Positions 7,931 through 16,689 of a stretch of 64,000 bases of DNA are shown one piece after another. The notes beneath the pieces are model-generated. The model did no database searches, was not told the DNA's origin, and was given only the letters and a program-made list of their open reading frames with translations. The DNA is taken from the NCBI RefSeq assembly GCF_009299795.1, contig NZ_VIGP01000004.1, positions 186,001-250,000 of the forward strand, given 5' to 3'. This DNA comes from Brachybacterium subflavum (GTDB lineage: Bacteria > Actinomycetota > Actinomycetes > Actinomycetales > Dermabacteraceae). Each line of letters starts with the position of its first letter. The first letter of the stretch is position 1. The position numbers and the translations under genes are program-made.

Positions 7931-9718
7931 ATGTCCTCGCAGTCCGCAGATCCGCTCGCCGCAGACACCCGCACCATCGATCCCCTCACCGCGGGTGCCT
8001 CCGTCGTCCCGAGTCCGACGCCCAAGGCCCCCGGGGCGGTCGCGAGCGACCACGGCCAGGCGCCCGAATGGTGGCGCGACGCCGTGGTCTACCAGGTCTA
8101 CCCGCGCTCCTTCGCGGACGCCGACGGCGACGGCATGGGCGACCTCGCCGGCATCACCGCGCACCTCCCGCATCTCGCGGCGCTCGGGGTCGACGCCGTG
8201 TGGCTCTCCCCGTTCTACACGTCCCCGCAGAAGGACGCCGGATACGACGTCGCCGACTACATGGACGTCGACCCCCGCTTCGGGACCCTCGGCGACGCCG
8301 ACGAGCTCTTCGCGCGAGCCCACGCCCTCGGCCTGCGCGTGATCGTCGACATCGTCCCCAACCACTCCTCCGACCAGCATCCGCTGTTCCAGGACGCGCT
8401 CGCGGCGACCCCCGGCTCCCCCGAGCGCAAGATGTACGTGTTCCGCGACGGTCGCGGCGAGCACGGCGAGCTGCCTCCGAACAACTGGACCTCGATCTTC
8501 CACGGTCCCGCCTGGACCCGCGTCACCGAGGCGGACGGCGCTCCCGGACAGTGGTACCTCCACATCTTCGACACCTCCCAGCCGGACTGGAACTGGGAGA
8601 ACCCCGAGGTCCGGGCCATGTTCCGGGACGTGCTGCGCTTCTGGCTCGAGCGCGGCGCCGACGGCTTCCGCGTGGACGTCGCCCACGGCATGATCAAGCC
8701 CGAGGGCCTGCCGGACGCGACCGTGAACTCCGAGGGCCTCATCGACATCCCCGACGGCGAAGTGCCCGTCTACTTCGACAACGACGGCGTGCTCGACATC
8801 TACCGCGAGTGGCGCCCGATCCTCGACGCGTACCCAGGCGATCGCATGATGGTGCTCGAGGCCTGGATCCCCGAGAGGCGCCTGCCGCTGTACATCGGCG
8901 CCGAGAAGGCCCACCAGTCCTTCAACTTCGGCTTCCTCCAGGCCCGCTGGGACGTCGGTGCCCTGCGCGCAGCGATCGAGAAGCCCCTGGTGCTGGCCGA
9001 CGCGGTGCAGTCGCCCACCACCTGGGTGCTCTCCAACCACGACGTCATCCGCCACGCGAGCCGCTTCGGCTTCCCGCCCGAGCACGCCTTCGGCGAGAGC
9101 CTCGCACGCGACGAGGCCCCCGACGCCGCCCTCGGCCTGCGCCGCGCCCGCGCCGCCAGCCTGCTCATGCTCTCCCTGCCCGGCGCCGCCTACCTCTACC
9201 AGGGCGAGGAGCTCGGCCTGCCCGAGGTGCGGGAGATCCCCGACGAGCTGCGCGAGGATCCCGCCCACAAGCGGGCGGGCGTGCCCGGTCGCGACGGCTG
9301 CCGCGTCCCTCTCCCCTGGCTCCACGACGCCCCGGCCTACGGCTTCTCCCCGAGCGGGAGGAGCTGGCTGCCCCAGCCGCCCGAGTTCGCCGGCCTCGCG
9401 GCCGACATCCAGGCGGAGGACCCGGACTCGACCCTCGAGATGTACCGGCGCGCCCTCTCCCTGCGCCATGAGCTCGAGCTGGGCCGCCACGAGCGTCCCG
9501 TCTCCTTCCTCGAGGGCCTCCCCGACGGCGTGCTCGGCGTCGGCCGCGGCGATCTGGTGGTGCTCGTGAACACGACCGGCCGCAGCGTGCGCGTCGACGA
9601 GGATCCCCGCTTCGCCGGAGCCCGCGTCCTCATCGCCTCCCACGAGGACCACGCGACCGGCCTGCGAGCGCTGCCCGCGGACACGACCCTGTGGCTGCGC
9701 ATCACCGGCGCACGCTGA
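7931..9718 (+). CDS. GH13 alpha-glucosidase (oligo-1,6-glucosidase-like)
   Basis: Cytoplasmic exo-acting alpha-glucosidase releasing glucose from malto-oligosaccharides. 595 residues; a poorly conserved 45-residue N-terminus precedes WWRDAVVYQVYPRSF, the hallmark start of the oligo-1,6-glucosidase/alpha-glucosidase branch. Region I is VDIVPNHSSDQH; catalytic residues are Asp249 (GFRVDVAHG), Glu310 (VLEAWIP) and Asp371 (LSNHDVIRH). A chloride- or calcium-site sequence was not assigned. AGGAAGG lies about 5 nt before the ATG. The 89-bp gap after the preceding GH13 gene shows no obvious terminator, so it is likely the last gene of the mal operon. Confidence 0.93.
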   Translation: MSSQSADPLAADTRTIDPLTAGASVVPSPTPKAPGAVASDHGQAPEWWRDAVVYQVYPRSFADADGDGMGDLAGITAHLPHLAALGVDAVWLSPFYTSPQKDAGYDVADYMDVDPRFGTLGDADELFARAHALGLRVIVDIVPNHSSDQHPLFQDALAATPGSPERKMYVFRDGRGEHGELPPNNWTSIFHGPAWTRVTEADGAPGQWYLHIFDTSQPDWNWENPEVRAMFRDVLRFWLERGADGFRVDVAHGMIKPEGLPDATVNSEGLIDIPDGEVPVYFDNDGVLDIYREWRPILDAYPGDRMMVLEAWIPERRLPLYIGAEKAHQSFNFGFLQARWDVGALRAAIEKPLVLADAVQSPTTWVLSNHDVIRHASRFGFPPEHAFGESLARDEAPDAALGLRRARAASLLMLSLPGAAYLYQGEELGLPEVREIPDELREDPAHKRAGVPGRDGCRVPLPWLHDAPAYGFSPSGRSWLPQPPEFAGLAADIQAEDPDSTLEMYRRALSLRHELELGRHERPVSFLEGLPDGVLGVGRGDLVVLVNTTGRSVRVDEDPRFAGARVLIASHEDHATGLRALPADTTLWLRITGAR

Positions 9719-9758
9719 GATCCGTGTCCCACCTGGGAGAGAACGCGTGAACGCCCGG

Positions 9759-9764
9759 TAGGAT
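9759..9764 (+). promoter_or_regulatory. Putative -10 box, leaderless start of the ATP-grasp gene
   Basis: TAGGAT followed by 7 nt and then the ATG at 9772, with no Shine-Dalgarno in between. It suggests a transcript starting at or next to the start codon, separating the ATP-grasp pair from the mal operon. No convincing -35. Confidence 0.45.
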
Positions 9765-9771
9765 CCCACGC

Positions 9772-11031
9772 ATGCCTTCGTCCCCCCCGACGGCCGATCC
9801 GGGCTTCGACGTCGTCGTGCTCGGAGCGGGTCTGAACACACTGAACCTCACGATCGCGTTCCATCAGGAGTACGGGATCGTGTCCACACTCGTGTGCCGC
9901 GTGCCCGTGGCGATGAACGAGCGCACCGTGACCGCGCGCAGCATCGTGCTGGGCGCGGACGCGAGCGACGAGGAGATGCGCGACGTGCTCGTCGAGCTCG
10001 CGCAGCAGCGTCCCGCGGGCCGCCCCGCGCTGCTGCTGTGCAACGCCGACTCGCTGGTCGCCTTCATCGACGCCCACCGGGCCGATCTCGAGGAGCACTA
10101 CCTGCTCTCCCAGGTCGACGCCGCGCAGCTCGAGCGCCTCGCCGACAAGGCCGAGTTCCAGGAGATCTGCGCTGGCCTGGGCATCGCGACCCCGCCCACG
10201 AAGGTCGTGGACTTCGCGCGTGCCCGTGACGCGGACTGGGACGGGGAGGACCCGCTGCCCTGGGCCTACCCCTGCGTGGGCAAGGCCGCGAACACCGCCG
10301 AGTACGGCCGGGTGTCGTTCCCCGGCAAGCGCAAGGTGTTCTTCCTCGAGAGCGAGGAGCAGCGTCTGCGTCTGGTGCGCAGCCTGCGCGATGCGGGCTT
10401 CACGGGTCGCTTCCTGTTCCAGGACCTGGTCCCTGGGGACGACACCGCGCAGCGCTCGATCACCGCCTACCGCTCGAGCCGCGGACGCGTCACCCTGCTG
10501 TGCGCCGCACAGGTGCTGCTGGGCGAGCACACCCCGGAGGCCCTGGGCCGCCCGGCCGCGATGATCACGGGCGCCCACCCGCAGCTCATCGAGGCCGCCT
10601 CGCGCTTCCTGGACGCGGTCGACTACGTGGGGTTCGCGAACTTCGACGTGAAGGTCGACCCGCGCACCGGCGAGCAGTGCTTCTTCGAGATCAACCCGCG
10701 GATCGGGCGCAACAACTACTACGTGACCGCCGCCGGCGAGTCCGTCGCCCGGCACATCGTCGAGGACCTCGTGCACGGTGAGGACATCGACCAGGTCGTG
10801 GTGACCCGCCCGGTGCTCTACACGATCCTGCCGGTGCGGCTCGTGCTGCGCTACGTCCGCGATGCGCACCTGCGGGCGCGCGTGAAGGACGTCGCCCGCA
10901 CCGCGCTGGCGAATCCGTTCCTGTACCGTCCGGAAGGGGCCTGGATGAGGGCGTACGCCCGCACCTCCGGCCTCAACTTCGTGCGCAAGTACCTGCGCGT
11001 GTACCCGCGCCCGACCGACACCGGGTTCTGA
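9772..11031 (+). CDS. ATP-grasp carboxylate-amine ligase, D-aspartate-ligase-like (paralogue 1)
   Basis: A 419-residue cytoplasmic ATP-grasp enzyme; the family activates a carboxylate as acyl phosphate and joins it to an amine. The N-terminal region (DVVVLGAGLNTLNLTIAFHQ) resembles the D-aspartate ligase (Aslfm) group, the central part holds the ATP-grasp lid (CVGKAANTAEYG, then FQDLVPGDDTAQRSITAY) and the C-terminal part the metal-binding segment (FANFDVKVDPRTG, CFFEINPRIGRNNYY). About 45 percent of positions appear shared with the next gene, so the two are a tandem duplication. A role in adding a D-amino acid to peptidoglycan precursors is inferred, not shown. Alternative: another peptide ligase of unknown substrate. 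Confidence 0.8.
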   Translation: MPSSPPTADPGFDVVVLGAGLNTLNLTIAFHQEYGIVSTLVCRVPVAMNERTVTARSIVLGADASDEEMRDVLVELAQQRPAGRPALLLCNADSLVAFIDAHRADLEEHYLLSQVDAAQLERLADKAEFQEICAGLGIATPPTKVVDFARARDADWDGEDPLPWAYPCVGKAANTAEYGRVSFPGKRKVFFLESEEQRLRLVRSLRDAGFTGRFLFQDLVPGDDTAQRSITAYRSSRGRVTLLCAAQVLLGEHTPEALGRPAAMITGAHPQLIEAASRFLDAVDYVGFANFDVKVDPRTGEQCFFEINPRIGRNNYYVTAAGESVARHIVEDLVHGEDIDQVVVTRPVLYTILPVRLVLRYVRDAHLRARVKDVARTALANPFLYRPEGAWMRAYARTSGLNFVRKYLRVYPRPTDTGF

Positions 11032-11154
11032 CGGGGCCGATCCCGTCCGACCCGTCGGCCGTCCAGCCCGTCGATCGTCCGGCCCGTCGGCCACCCATCC
11101 CGTCGGCCCGCCATCCCGTCGGCCGCCCCACTGCCCGTCCGAAGGAGATCACCC
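11032..11154 (+). repeat. Degenerate CCCGTCGGCC-type repeats between the ATP-grasp genes
   Basis: This 123-bp spacer is built from five to six imperfect copies of a CCCGTCGGCC-like unit at 12-15-bp intervals, then ends in GAAGGAG before the next ATG. There is no open frame of its own. It may be slipped-strand expansion; no function is visible. Confidence 0.4.
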
Positions 11155-12432
11155 ATGGCTCCCGCCTCCTCGCGCTCCCGCGGCCCCGCCGAGCCTCGCG
11201 ACGACTTCGACCTGGTGATGCTGGGCGGTGACATCGGGGTGTACGCCCTGGCCCGCGCCTTCCACGAGCAGTACGGGACGATCTCGCACGTCATCACGCG
11301 CAGCGTCTCGGGGCCGATCGCGGACTCGCGGATCCTGGTGGCCGAGGAGCTCGGCGCGAGCGCCACCGAGGACGACCTCGCCGCAGCCCTGCTGCGCCAC
11401 GGCCGGGAGCGCGCCGCGAGGCGTCCGGGGATCCCCGCGATCGTGCTCGCGAACGCCGACTGGCTGATCGCACTGCTCAGCACTCACCGCGAGGAGCTCG
11501 AGGAGTTCTTCGTGCTGCCGGTGCTGGACGAGGAGACCCTCCGCGACGTCTCCGACAAGGCGACCTTCTCCGAGATCTGCACGACGCTCGGCGTGAGCAC
11601 GCCGGAGACCGTGGTCGTCGACTTCACCGGCGAGGGTCCGACGGTGATCCCGGAGCTCCCGTTCGCCTTCCCCGTGGTCGCCAAGCCCGCCCGCTCCTCC
11701 GCGTACACGCACGTGGAGTTCGCGGGGAAGAAGAAGGTCTACCACCTCACCGAGCCCGCCGAGCTGACGGACCTCGTGCACCAGCTCGACGCGGCGGGCT
11801 TCGCCGACCGCTTCGTGGTCCAGGAGATGGTGCCGGGCGACGACACCGCCATGCGCTCGATCACCGCCTACGTCGATCAGACGGGTCGAGTGACGCTGCT
11901 CGGCGGCGCGCACGTGCTGCTCGAGGAGCACACCCCCGGCGCCCTCGGGAACCCGGCGGCGATGTTCACGGCCGACCCGGGCGAGATCGCCGTGCAGGCC
12001 GTCGCGTTCCTCGAGCGCACCGGCTACCGCGGCTACGCGAACTTCGACGTGAAGGTCGACCCGCGCACGGGAGTCGCGAAGTTCTTCGAGGTCAACCCGC
12101 GCATCGGCCGGAACAACTACTACATGACCGCGGCCGGGGCGAACGTGGCGCGCGCGGTCGTCCGCGACGTCGTCGACCACGAGCAGATCGAGCGGATCGT
12201 CCCGGACGACGAGATCCTCTACTCGATCGTCCCCCGCCCCCTGCTCATGCGCTACGTGACCGAGCCCGGGCTGCGGGCCCGCGTGCGCCGCATCGCCCGC
12301 CACCGCACGGTGCACCCGCTGGCCTACGCCACCGAGGGCACGCGCCGTCGCGCCTACATCGCCGTCGCGATGGCCAACCAGGTCAAGAAGTTCCTCACGC
12401 ACTACCCGCGCCCGTCCTCCAGCGGATTCTGA
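11155..12432 (+). CDS. ATP-grasp carboxylate-amine ligase, D-aspartate-ligase-like (paralogue 2)
   Basis: A 425-residue paralogue of the preceding gene, closer to the D-aspartate ligase type at its N-terminus (VMLGGDIGVYALARAFHEQ, compare GSDINVYGMARSF in the enterococcal enzyme). ATP-grasp features: VVAKPARSSAYTHVEF, VVQEMVPGDDTAMRSITAY, NFDVKVDPRTG and FFEVNPRIGRNNYYM with the metal-coordinating Glu and Asn. GAAGGAG lies 7 nt upstream of the ATG. Two ligases in a row would suit a two-residue cross-bridge such as D-Asp-D-Glu (peptidoglycan type A4-gamma, reported for Brachybacterium), but no amino-acid racemase is adjacent to support this. Product and substrate remain unproven. Confidence 0.8.
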   Translation: MAPASSRSRGPAEPRDDFDLVMLGGDIGVYALARAFHEQYGTISHVITRSVSGPIADSRILVAEELGASATEDDLAAALLRHGRERAARRPGIPAIVLANADWLIALLSTHREELEEFFVLPVLDEETLRDVSDKATFSEICTTLGVSTPETVVVDFTGEGPTVIPELPFAFPVVAKPARSSAYTHVEFAGKKKVYHLTEPAELTDLVHQLDAAGFADRFVVQEMVPGDDTAMRSITAYVDQTGRVTLLGGAHVLLEEHTPGALGNPAAMFTADPGEIAVQAVAFLERTGYRGYANFDVKVDPRTGVAKFFEVNPRIGRNNYYMTAAGANVARAVVRDVVDHEQIERIVPDDEILYSIVPRPLLMRYVTEPGLRARVRRIARHRTVHPLAYATEGTRRRAYIAVAMANQVKKFLTHYPRPSSSGF

Positions 12433-12516
12433 GCCGGAACCGACGAACCCCGGGGACAGCGCAGGAGGGACGCGCCGACGAGCGCCGGTCGATCACGGCG
12501 AGCGCCGGGGATCCTG

Positions 12517-12544
12517 TCGTGACCGGGCGAGCGTCCCGTAGCCT
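12517..12544 (+). promoter_or_regulatory. Promoter of the PEBP gene, leaderless type
   Basis: -10 TAGCCT (12539-12544) ends 6 nt before the ATG at 12551. A TCGTGA sequence (12517-12522), 16 bp upstream, could act as -35. The GGGAG between box and start is too close to the ATG to work as a Shine-Dalgarno. Confidence 0.45.
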
Positions 12545-12550
12545 GGGAGC

Positions 12551-13033
12551 ATGACCGACACCACGTTCTCCGTCACCTCGCAGGCCACTCCCGACGACTC
12601 CGTGGTCGCCGCCGCGCAGCTCGCCCCCGAGCTCGGCGGCACCTCGACCTCCCCGGACCTCACCTGGACCGGCGCACCCGAAGGGACACGGAGCTTCGCC
12701 GTCACCTGCTACGACCCCGATGCGCCGACGGGCTCGGGATTCTGGCACTGGGTCGCCTGGGACATCCCCGCCTCGGCCACCTCGCTGGACCTCGGCGTGC
12801 CGCGCGAGAGCGCCGATCTGAAGCAGGCGGCCAACGACTTCGGGCGCGTCGGCTACGACGGCCCCAACCCGCCCGCCGGCCCGCCGCACCGCTACGTCTT
12901 CTCGGTGCACGCGCTTCCCGTGGAGACTCTGGGCGCCGACCCGTCGGACCCCCACGTGGGCGCGCGCTTCGCGATCTTCACCCAGCAGCTCGCGAGCGCC
13001 GATCTCACCGCCACCTACCAGGTCAGCGAGTGA
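12551..13033 (+). CDS. YbhB/YbcL family Raf-kinase-inhibitor-like (PEBP) protein
   Basis: A small (160-residue) cytoplasmic protein of the phosphatidylethanolamine-binding fold. Diagnostic pieces are LTWTGAPEGTRSFAVTCYDP, GSGFWHWVAWDIPA and NPPAGPPHRYVFSVHAL, which together form the anion-binding pocket of the YbhB/YbcL group, and the length is normal for the family. The biochemical role of bacterial members is not well established. It appears monocistronic, with its own leaderless-type promoter, and stands between the ATP-grasp pair and the glycolipid cassette without an evident link to either. Confidence 0.92.
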   Translation: MTDTTFSVTSQATPDDSVVAAAQLAPELGGTSTSPDLTWTGAPEGTRSFAVTCYDPDAPTGSGFWHWVAWDIPASATSLDLGVPRESADLKQAANDFGRVGYDGPNPPAGPPHRYVFSVHALPVETLGADPSDPHVGARFAIFTQQLASADLTATYQVSE

Positions 13034-13410
13034 TCACCGCCTGAGCTGCTCGACCTGCGCGCGCCGGAGCGGGCACCGCAGGTGGGGAAAGCCCGACACG
13101 GGCCCCACCAGGTGGCGGGGTGGGAAGCGTCGCCGCAGATGCGCAGACTCGGAGCATGACTCCTCGACACCCCGCCACCGCCCCGACCCGCTCCCCGTCA
13201 TCAGGCCTTCCCCGGCGTGTCCCCCGCCGCACCCTCGACTCGCGGCTCCGGGACGCTATGGTCGGGACCATGCAGCGCTCACGTTCGTGCGAAGGGGGAG
13301 GCCAGGGCCGCGTGCCCGGGTCCGCCTCCTTCGCAGGATCATCCCTGGGGTGGACGCAGTGTGGACCTCCGGCTGATGGGTCGGCCCCGGCTCCGGCGGA
13401 GGATGGCACC
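13034..13410 (+). other. 377-bp gap with promoter and possible N-terminal extension
   Basis: No separate gene is supported here. A promoter is visible: TCGACT (13235-13240), 16 bp, TATGGT (13257-13262), then 7 nt and an ATG at 13270 that is in frame with the following glycosyltransferase. Either 13270 is only the transcription start, giving a 140-nt leader, or a leaderless protein starts there with 47 extra low-complexity residues. Confidence 0.5.
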
Positions 13411-14793
13411 ATGACACTGCTCGAGAGGTCCTCGTCCGCGCGTCCCGCCGCGCGCGCCGAGCGTCCGCTGAAGGTGCTCCTGACCACCGACTGGTGGGAG
13501 CCTGCGGTCAACGGGGTCGTCGCCTCCGTGACCACCCTGCGTCGGCAGCTCGAAGCCCTCGGCTGCGACGTGCGCGTGCTGACCCTCGCACCCGGGCTGC
13601 GCTCCTCGTGCGAGGGCAAGGTCTACCGCCTCGGCTCGGTCTCGGCCTCGCTGTTCTACGCGAGCGCCCGCATCGGCACCATCCACCAGCGACGCATCCT
13701 CGGGGCGATCAAGCGCTGGCGCCCGGATGTGGTCCACTCGAACTGCGAGTTCACCACCCACGTGTGGGCCCGCCGCATCGCCCGCGACCTCGACGTGCCC
13801 CTCGTGCACACGTACCACACGATCTACGAGGACTACACGCACTACTACTCGCCCAGCCGCACCATGGGCCGCAAGGCCGTCGCAGAGTTCTCCCGCCGGC
13901 TGCTGGAGCGCACGGACGCGGTCATCGCCCCCACCGAGAAGGTCGCGCACCTCCTCGAGGGCTACCGGGTGAGCCGCCCCGTGCACGTGATCCCGACAGG
14001 CCTGGACCTGGGACGCTTCCGCCCCGCGCAGTCCTCCGCCGAGGCGGCCGACTCCGCCGCCCTGCGCGCCTCCCTGGGGATCGGCGCCCGCCAGAAGGTG
14101 CTGCTGAGCGTCTCGCGCCTGGCCAAGGAGAAGAACCTCGACCAGGTCATCCGCGACGTGGCCGCCGCCGAGCGCGAGGACGCGGTCCTCGTGCTCGTGG
14201 GCGACGGCCCCTACCGCGAGCACCTCGAGCGCCTGGTCGCCGACCTCGCCATGGAGAGGTCCGTGCGCTTCGCCGGCGCCATCGACCCGCACGAGGTCCC
14301 ACGCTGGTACCGGATGGCGGATCTCTTCGTCTCCGCCTCGCGCTCGGAGACCCAGGGGCTGACCTACATCGAGGCCCTCGCCTGCGGGCTCCCGCTGCTC
14401 TGCCGCCGCGACGACTCCGTCGCCGGAGTGCTCGTGGACGGCGAGACCGGCTATGCCGTGGAGGACTCCGCCGAGTTCGGCGCACGCCTCACCTCGCTGC
14501 TGGATGACGAGATCGGCATCGAGAGGATGTCGCACCGTGCCCTCCAGCACGCGCGCCGCACCTGCGGCGCCGAGGCGTTCGGGGCTCGGGTCCTCGAGGT
14601 CTACCGCACGATGCATCTGGAGCGCAGCCGGGCATCGGTCGCCTCGGCCGCGTCGTCATCGGCTCGCCGCCTCGCGCCAGCTCTCGGAGCGCACCTCGCC
14701 GACGCGCCCGCGGGCGCCCCGGACGTCGGGGTTTCGGCACCGGTCGCTGAGGGCGGTCCGCACGGCGCCGCGTCGCACCTCCTGAACGCCTGA
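13411..14793 (+). CDS. GT4 glycosyltransferase, diacylglycerol glucosyltransferase-like
   Basis: Probably adds a hexose to diacylglycerol at the inner membrane face, the first step in glycolipid or lipoteichoic-acid anchor synthesis. 460 residues; the N-terminal acceptor domain has LLTTDWWEPAVNGVVASV and YHTIYEDYTHYY, characteristic of the MgdA/LafA (1,2-diacylglycerol 3-glucosyltransferase) group. The GT4 donor domain holds VSRLAKEKNL and the E-x7-E type motif SETQGLTYIEALACGLP. The start at 13411 has GGAGG 8 nt upstream and gives the conserved N-terminus; a leaderless start at 13270 is possible. About 55 poorly conserved residues follow the GT domain. It is 7 bp from the VTT gene. The exact sugar and acceptor are inferred. 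Confidence 0.85.
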   Translation: MTLLERSSSARPAARAERPLKVLLTTDWWEPAVNGVVASVTTLRRQLEALGCDVRVLTLAPGLRSSCEGKVYRLGSVSASLFYASARIGTIHQRRILGAIKRWRPDVVHSNCEFTTHVWARRIARDLDVPLVHTYHTIYEDYTHYYSPSRTMGRKAVAEFSRRLLERTDAVIAPTEKVAHLLEGYRVSRPVHVIPTGLDLGRFRPAQSSAEAADSAALRASLGIGARQKVLLSVSRLAKEKNLDQVIRDVAAAEREDAVLVLVGDGPYREHLERLVADLAMERSVRFAGAIDPHEVPRWYRMADLFVSASRSETQGLTYIEALACGLPLLCRRDDSVAGVLVDGETGYAVEDSAEFGARLTSLLDDEIGIERMSHRALQHARRTCGAEAFGARVLEVYRTMHLERSRASVASAASSSARRLAPALGAHLADAPAGAPDVGVSAPVAEGGPHGAASHLLNA

Positions 14794-14800
14794 GGCGACC

Positions 14801-15520
14801 ATGAGCACCACGATCCCGGGGCGCACCGTGCGCCCCGCCCGCCCTGCTGTCCTCGAGCGTCCCGCGACCGTCCCGTCGGCCCCGTCCGCCGCGGCTGACC
14901 ATGCCACGGTCACCGGTGATGCGCCCGCCGACCCGCACCGCGATCCGCTGCGGGTGGCCGTGCGGCTCGCGCCCCTGCTGGGCCTGCTCGCCTGCGCTGG
15001 CGCGGTGCTCTGGGGACTGCGCGCCGGTGTCCTGGACTCCCAGGAGCACCTGCAGTCCTTCATCGATGCCCTCGGCGCGTTCGGGCCCGTGGTCCTGGTG
15101 CTGCTGAGCGGGGCGAGCGTCGTCTTCCCGATCATCCCCGGCGGGATCCTCGTGCTCGCCGCACCCGTGCTCTTCGGCCCCGTCGAGGGCACGCTGCTGA
15201 GCTACCTCGCCGTATGCGCGGGCTCCTTCGCGAACTTCGCGATCGCCCGGCACGTGGGGCTCGGGCTCATCGAGCGCGCGTTCAGCGAGAGCACCGTCGA
15301 GAAGTACCTGGGCTGGACCCGCAGGCCCCGCTTCACGACCCTCTTCGCGACCGCGATCGCCCTGCCCGTCGCCCCGGACGACCTGCTGTGCTACCTCGCG
15401 GGCACGACCCGCATGCGCTGGCGCACGTTCGCGCTGATCATCCTCGCGTGCAAGCCCTGGGCTCTGCTCGCGTACGGACTGGGCGTGAGCGCCCTGCTGA
15501 TGAAGGTGGTGCCCTGGTGA
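14801..15520 (+). CDS. VTT/DedA-superfamily membrane protein (TVP38/TMEM64-like)
   Basis: A 239-residue integral membrane protein with the VTT (SNARE-associated) core: FPIIPGGILVLAAPVLFGP, a glycine-containing re-entrant type segment, GSFANFAIARHVG, and a C-terminal LACKPWALLAYGLG helix. The first about 45 residues are Pro/Ala/Arg-rich and cytoplasmic. DedA/VTT proteins are linked to lipid scrambling or membrane lipid homeostasis. Its position between two glycolipid glycosyltransferases, overlapping the second by 4 bp, suggests it moves or presents the glycolipid intermediate (inference). GAGG lies about 5 nt before the ATG. Confidence 0.87.
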   Translation: MSTTIPGRTVRPARPAVLERPATVPSAPSAAADHATVTGDAPADPHRDPLRVAVRLAPLLGLLACAGAVLWGLRAGVLDSQEHLQSFIDALGAFGPVVLVLLSGASVVFPIIPGGILVLAAPVLFGPVEGTLLSYLAVCAGSFANFAIARHVGLGLIERAFSESTVEKYLGWTRRPRFTTLFATAIALPVAPDDLLCYLAGTTRMRWRTFALIILACKPWALLAYGLGVSALLMKVVPW

Positions 15521-16629
15521 GCGACGACGACACGACACCCGCGCGACTGCGCGTGCTGATCCCCAAGGGCCTGGCGGCCCTCGCCGGCCAGTCAGGGATC
15601 GGCGAGGCCATCCGGCATCAGCGACGCGCCGTCGAGGCTCTGGGGCACGAGGTCGTCACGTCGCCCTTCGCGGACTACGACGTCGCGCACCTGAACACCC
15701 CCTTCCCGGACACCCCGCTGCTGGCGGCGCTCTCGCACCTGCGCGGGCGCCCGGTGATGATGTGGGCGCACTCGACCGAGGAGGACTTCCGGGACTCGTT
15801 CACCGGAGCGAACCGGATCGCTCCCTGGTTCCGGCGCTGGATCGCGTGGATCTACCGCCGCGGGGACGCGGTCGTCACGCCCACGCAGTACGCGCGCGAG
15901 CTGATCTCCCGGCCCCGCTACCGGATCTCCCGGCACATCCACGTGCTCTCGAACGGAGTCGACACCGGCTTCTTCGCGCGCCGCGACGGGGACCGCGAGG
16001 CGCTGCGTGCTCGTCTGGGACTGGAACCCGACGCTCCGGTGGTGATGAGCGTGGGCATCCAGATGGTCCGCAAGGGGATCCTCGAATGGGTGGAGCTCGC
16101 CCGCGCGATGCCCGAGGTCACGTTCGTCTGGTACGGGCGCACCGACCCGCGTCTGATCACGAAGGACGTCGCCGCCGCGGTCGCCTCCGCTCCGGCCAAC
16201 GCCCGCTTCCCGGGGTACGTCACCTCGGACGTGCTGCGCGAGGCCTACGCCGGGTGCGACGCCTTCTGCTTCCTCACCAAGGAGGAGACCGAGGGGATCG
16301 TGCTGCTGGAGGCACTCGCCTGCCGCGCCCCCGTGCTGCTCTCGGACATCCCGATCTACGAGGAATGGCTGCCGGACGGCGAGGTCGTCCACAAGGTGCC
16401 CGTGCCCGCCTCGAGCGCCGTGAGCGGCGGCTCGGACCAGGCGCTGCGCGCCCGGCGCAGCGCGGCGCAGAAGATCGCCGAGCGCCTGCGGCGGCTCCTC
16501 GACGGGGATCTCGCGGACCTCTCCGCGGCGGGGCGCGCCGCCGCCGAAGCAGTGGACATGCAGGAGGTCGCCGCGCAGCTGCAGCGCATCTACGACCAGG
16601 AGGGCGTCACCCCGCGTCGTCCTCGCTGA
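15517..16629 (+). CDS. GT4 glycosyltransferase, second glycolipid hexosyltransferase (LafB-like)
   Basis: Likely extends glucosyl-diacylglycerol to a dihexosyl lipid. 370 residues starting at a GTG that overlaps the VTT stop (GTGA). The N-terminal sequence LAGQSGIGEAIRHQRRAVEAL matches the LafB/MgdB type (glucosyl- or galactosyl-transfer to a glycolipid). HVLSNGVDTGFF, SVGIQMVRKGI and KEETEGIVLLEALACRAPVL form the donor site with its acidic E-x7-E motif. The pairing with the upstream LafA-like enzyme mirrors the lafA-lafB pair of Listeria. No promoter of its own. Sugar specificity cannot be read from the sequence. Confidence 0.83.
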   Translation: MSDDDTTPARLRVLIPKGLAALAGQSGIGEAIRHQRRAVEALGHEVVTSPFADYDVAHLNTPFPDTPLLAALSHLRGRPVMMWAHSTEEDFRDSFTGANRIAPWFRRWIAWIYRRGDAVVTPTQYARELISRPRYRISRHIHVLSNGVDTGFFARRDGDREALRARLGLEPDAPVVMSVGIQMVRKGILEWVELARAMPEVTFVWYGRTDPRLITKDVAAAVASAPANARFPGYVTSDVLREAYAGCDAFCFLTKEETEGIVLLEALACRAPVLLSDIPIYEEWLPDGEVVHKVPVPASSAVSGGSDQALRARRSAAQKIAERLRRLLDGDLADLSAAGRAAAEAVDMQEVAAQLQRIYDQEGVTPRRPR

Positions 16630-16689
16630 GGGCGGTCGACGGGCCGAGCACTCGGAGGTTCGAGCGCCCGACGGACCCGCGCGCACGGC

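Noticed and set aside
13120-13410. N-terminal extension of the glycosyltransferase from ATG 13120
   Set aside because: It precedes the visible promoter (13235-13262), has no ribosome-binding site and is low-complexity; at most the start at 13270 remains possible.
16655-16680. A GGTTCGAGCGCC segment resembling a tRNA T-arm
   Set aside because: No acceptor, D or anticodon stems can be drawn around it, and the gap between the flanking genes is only 60 bp.
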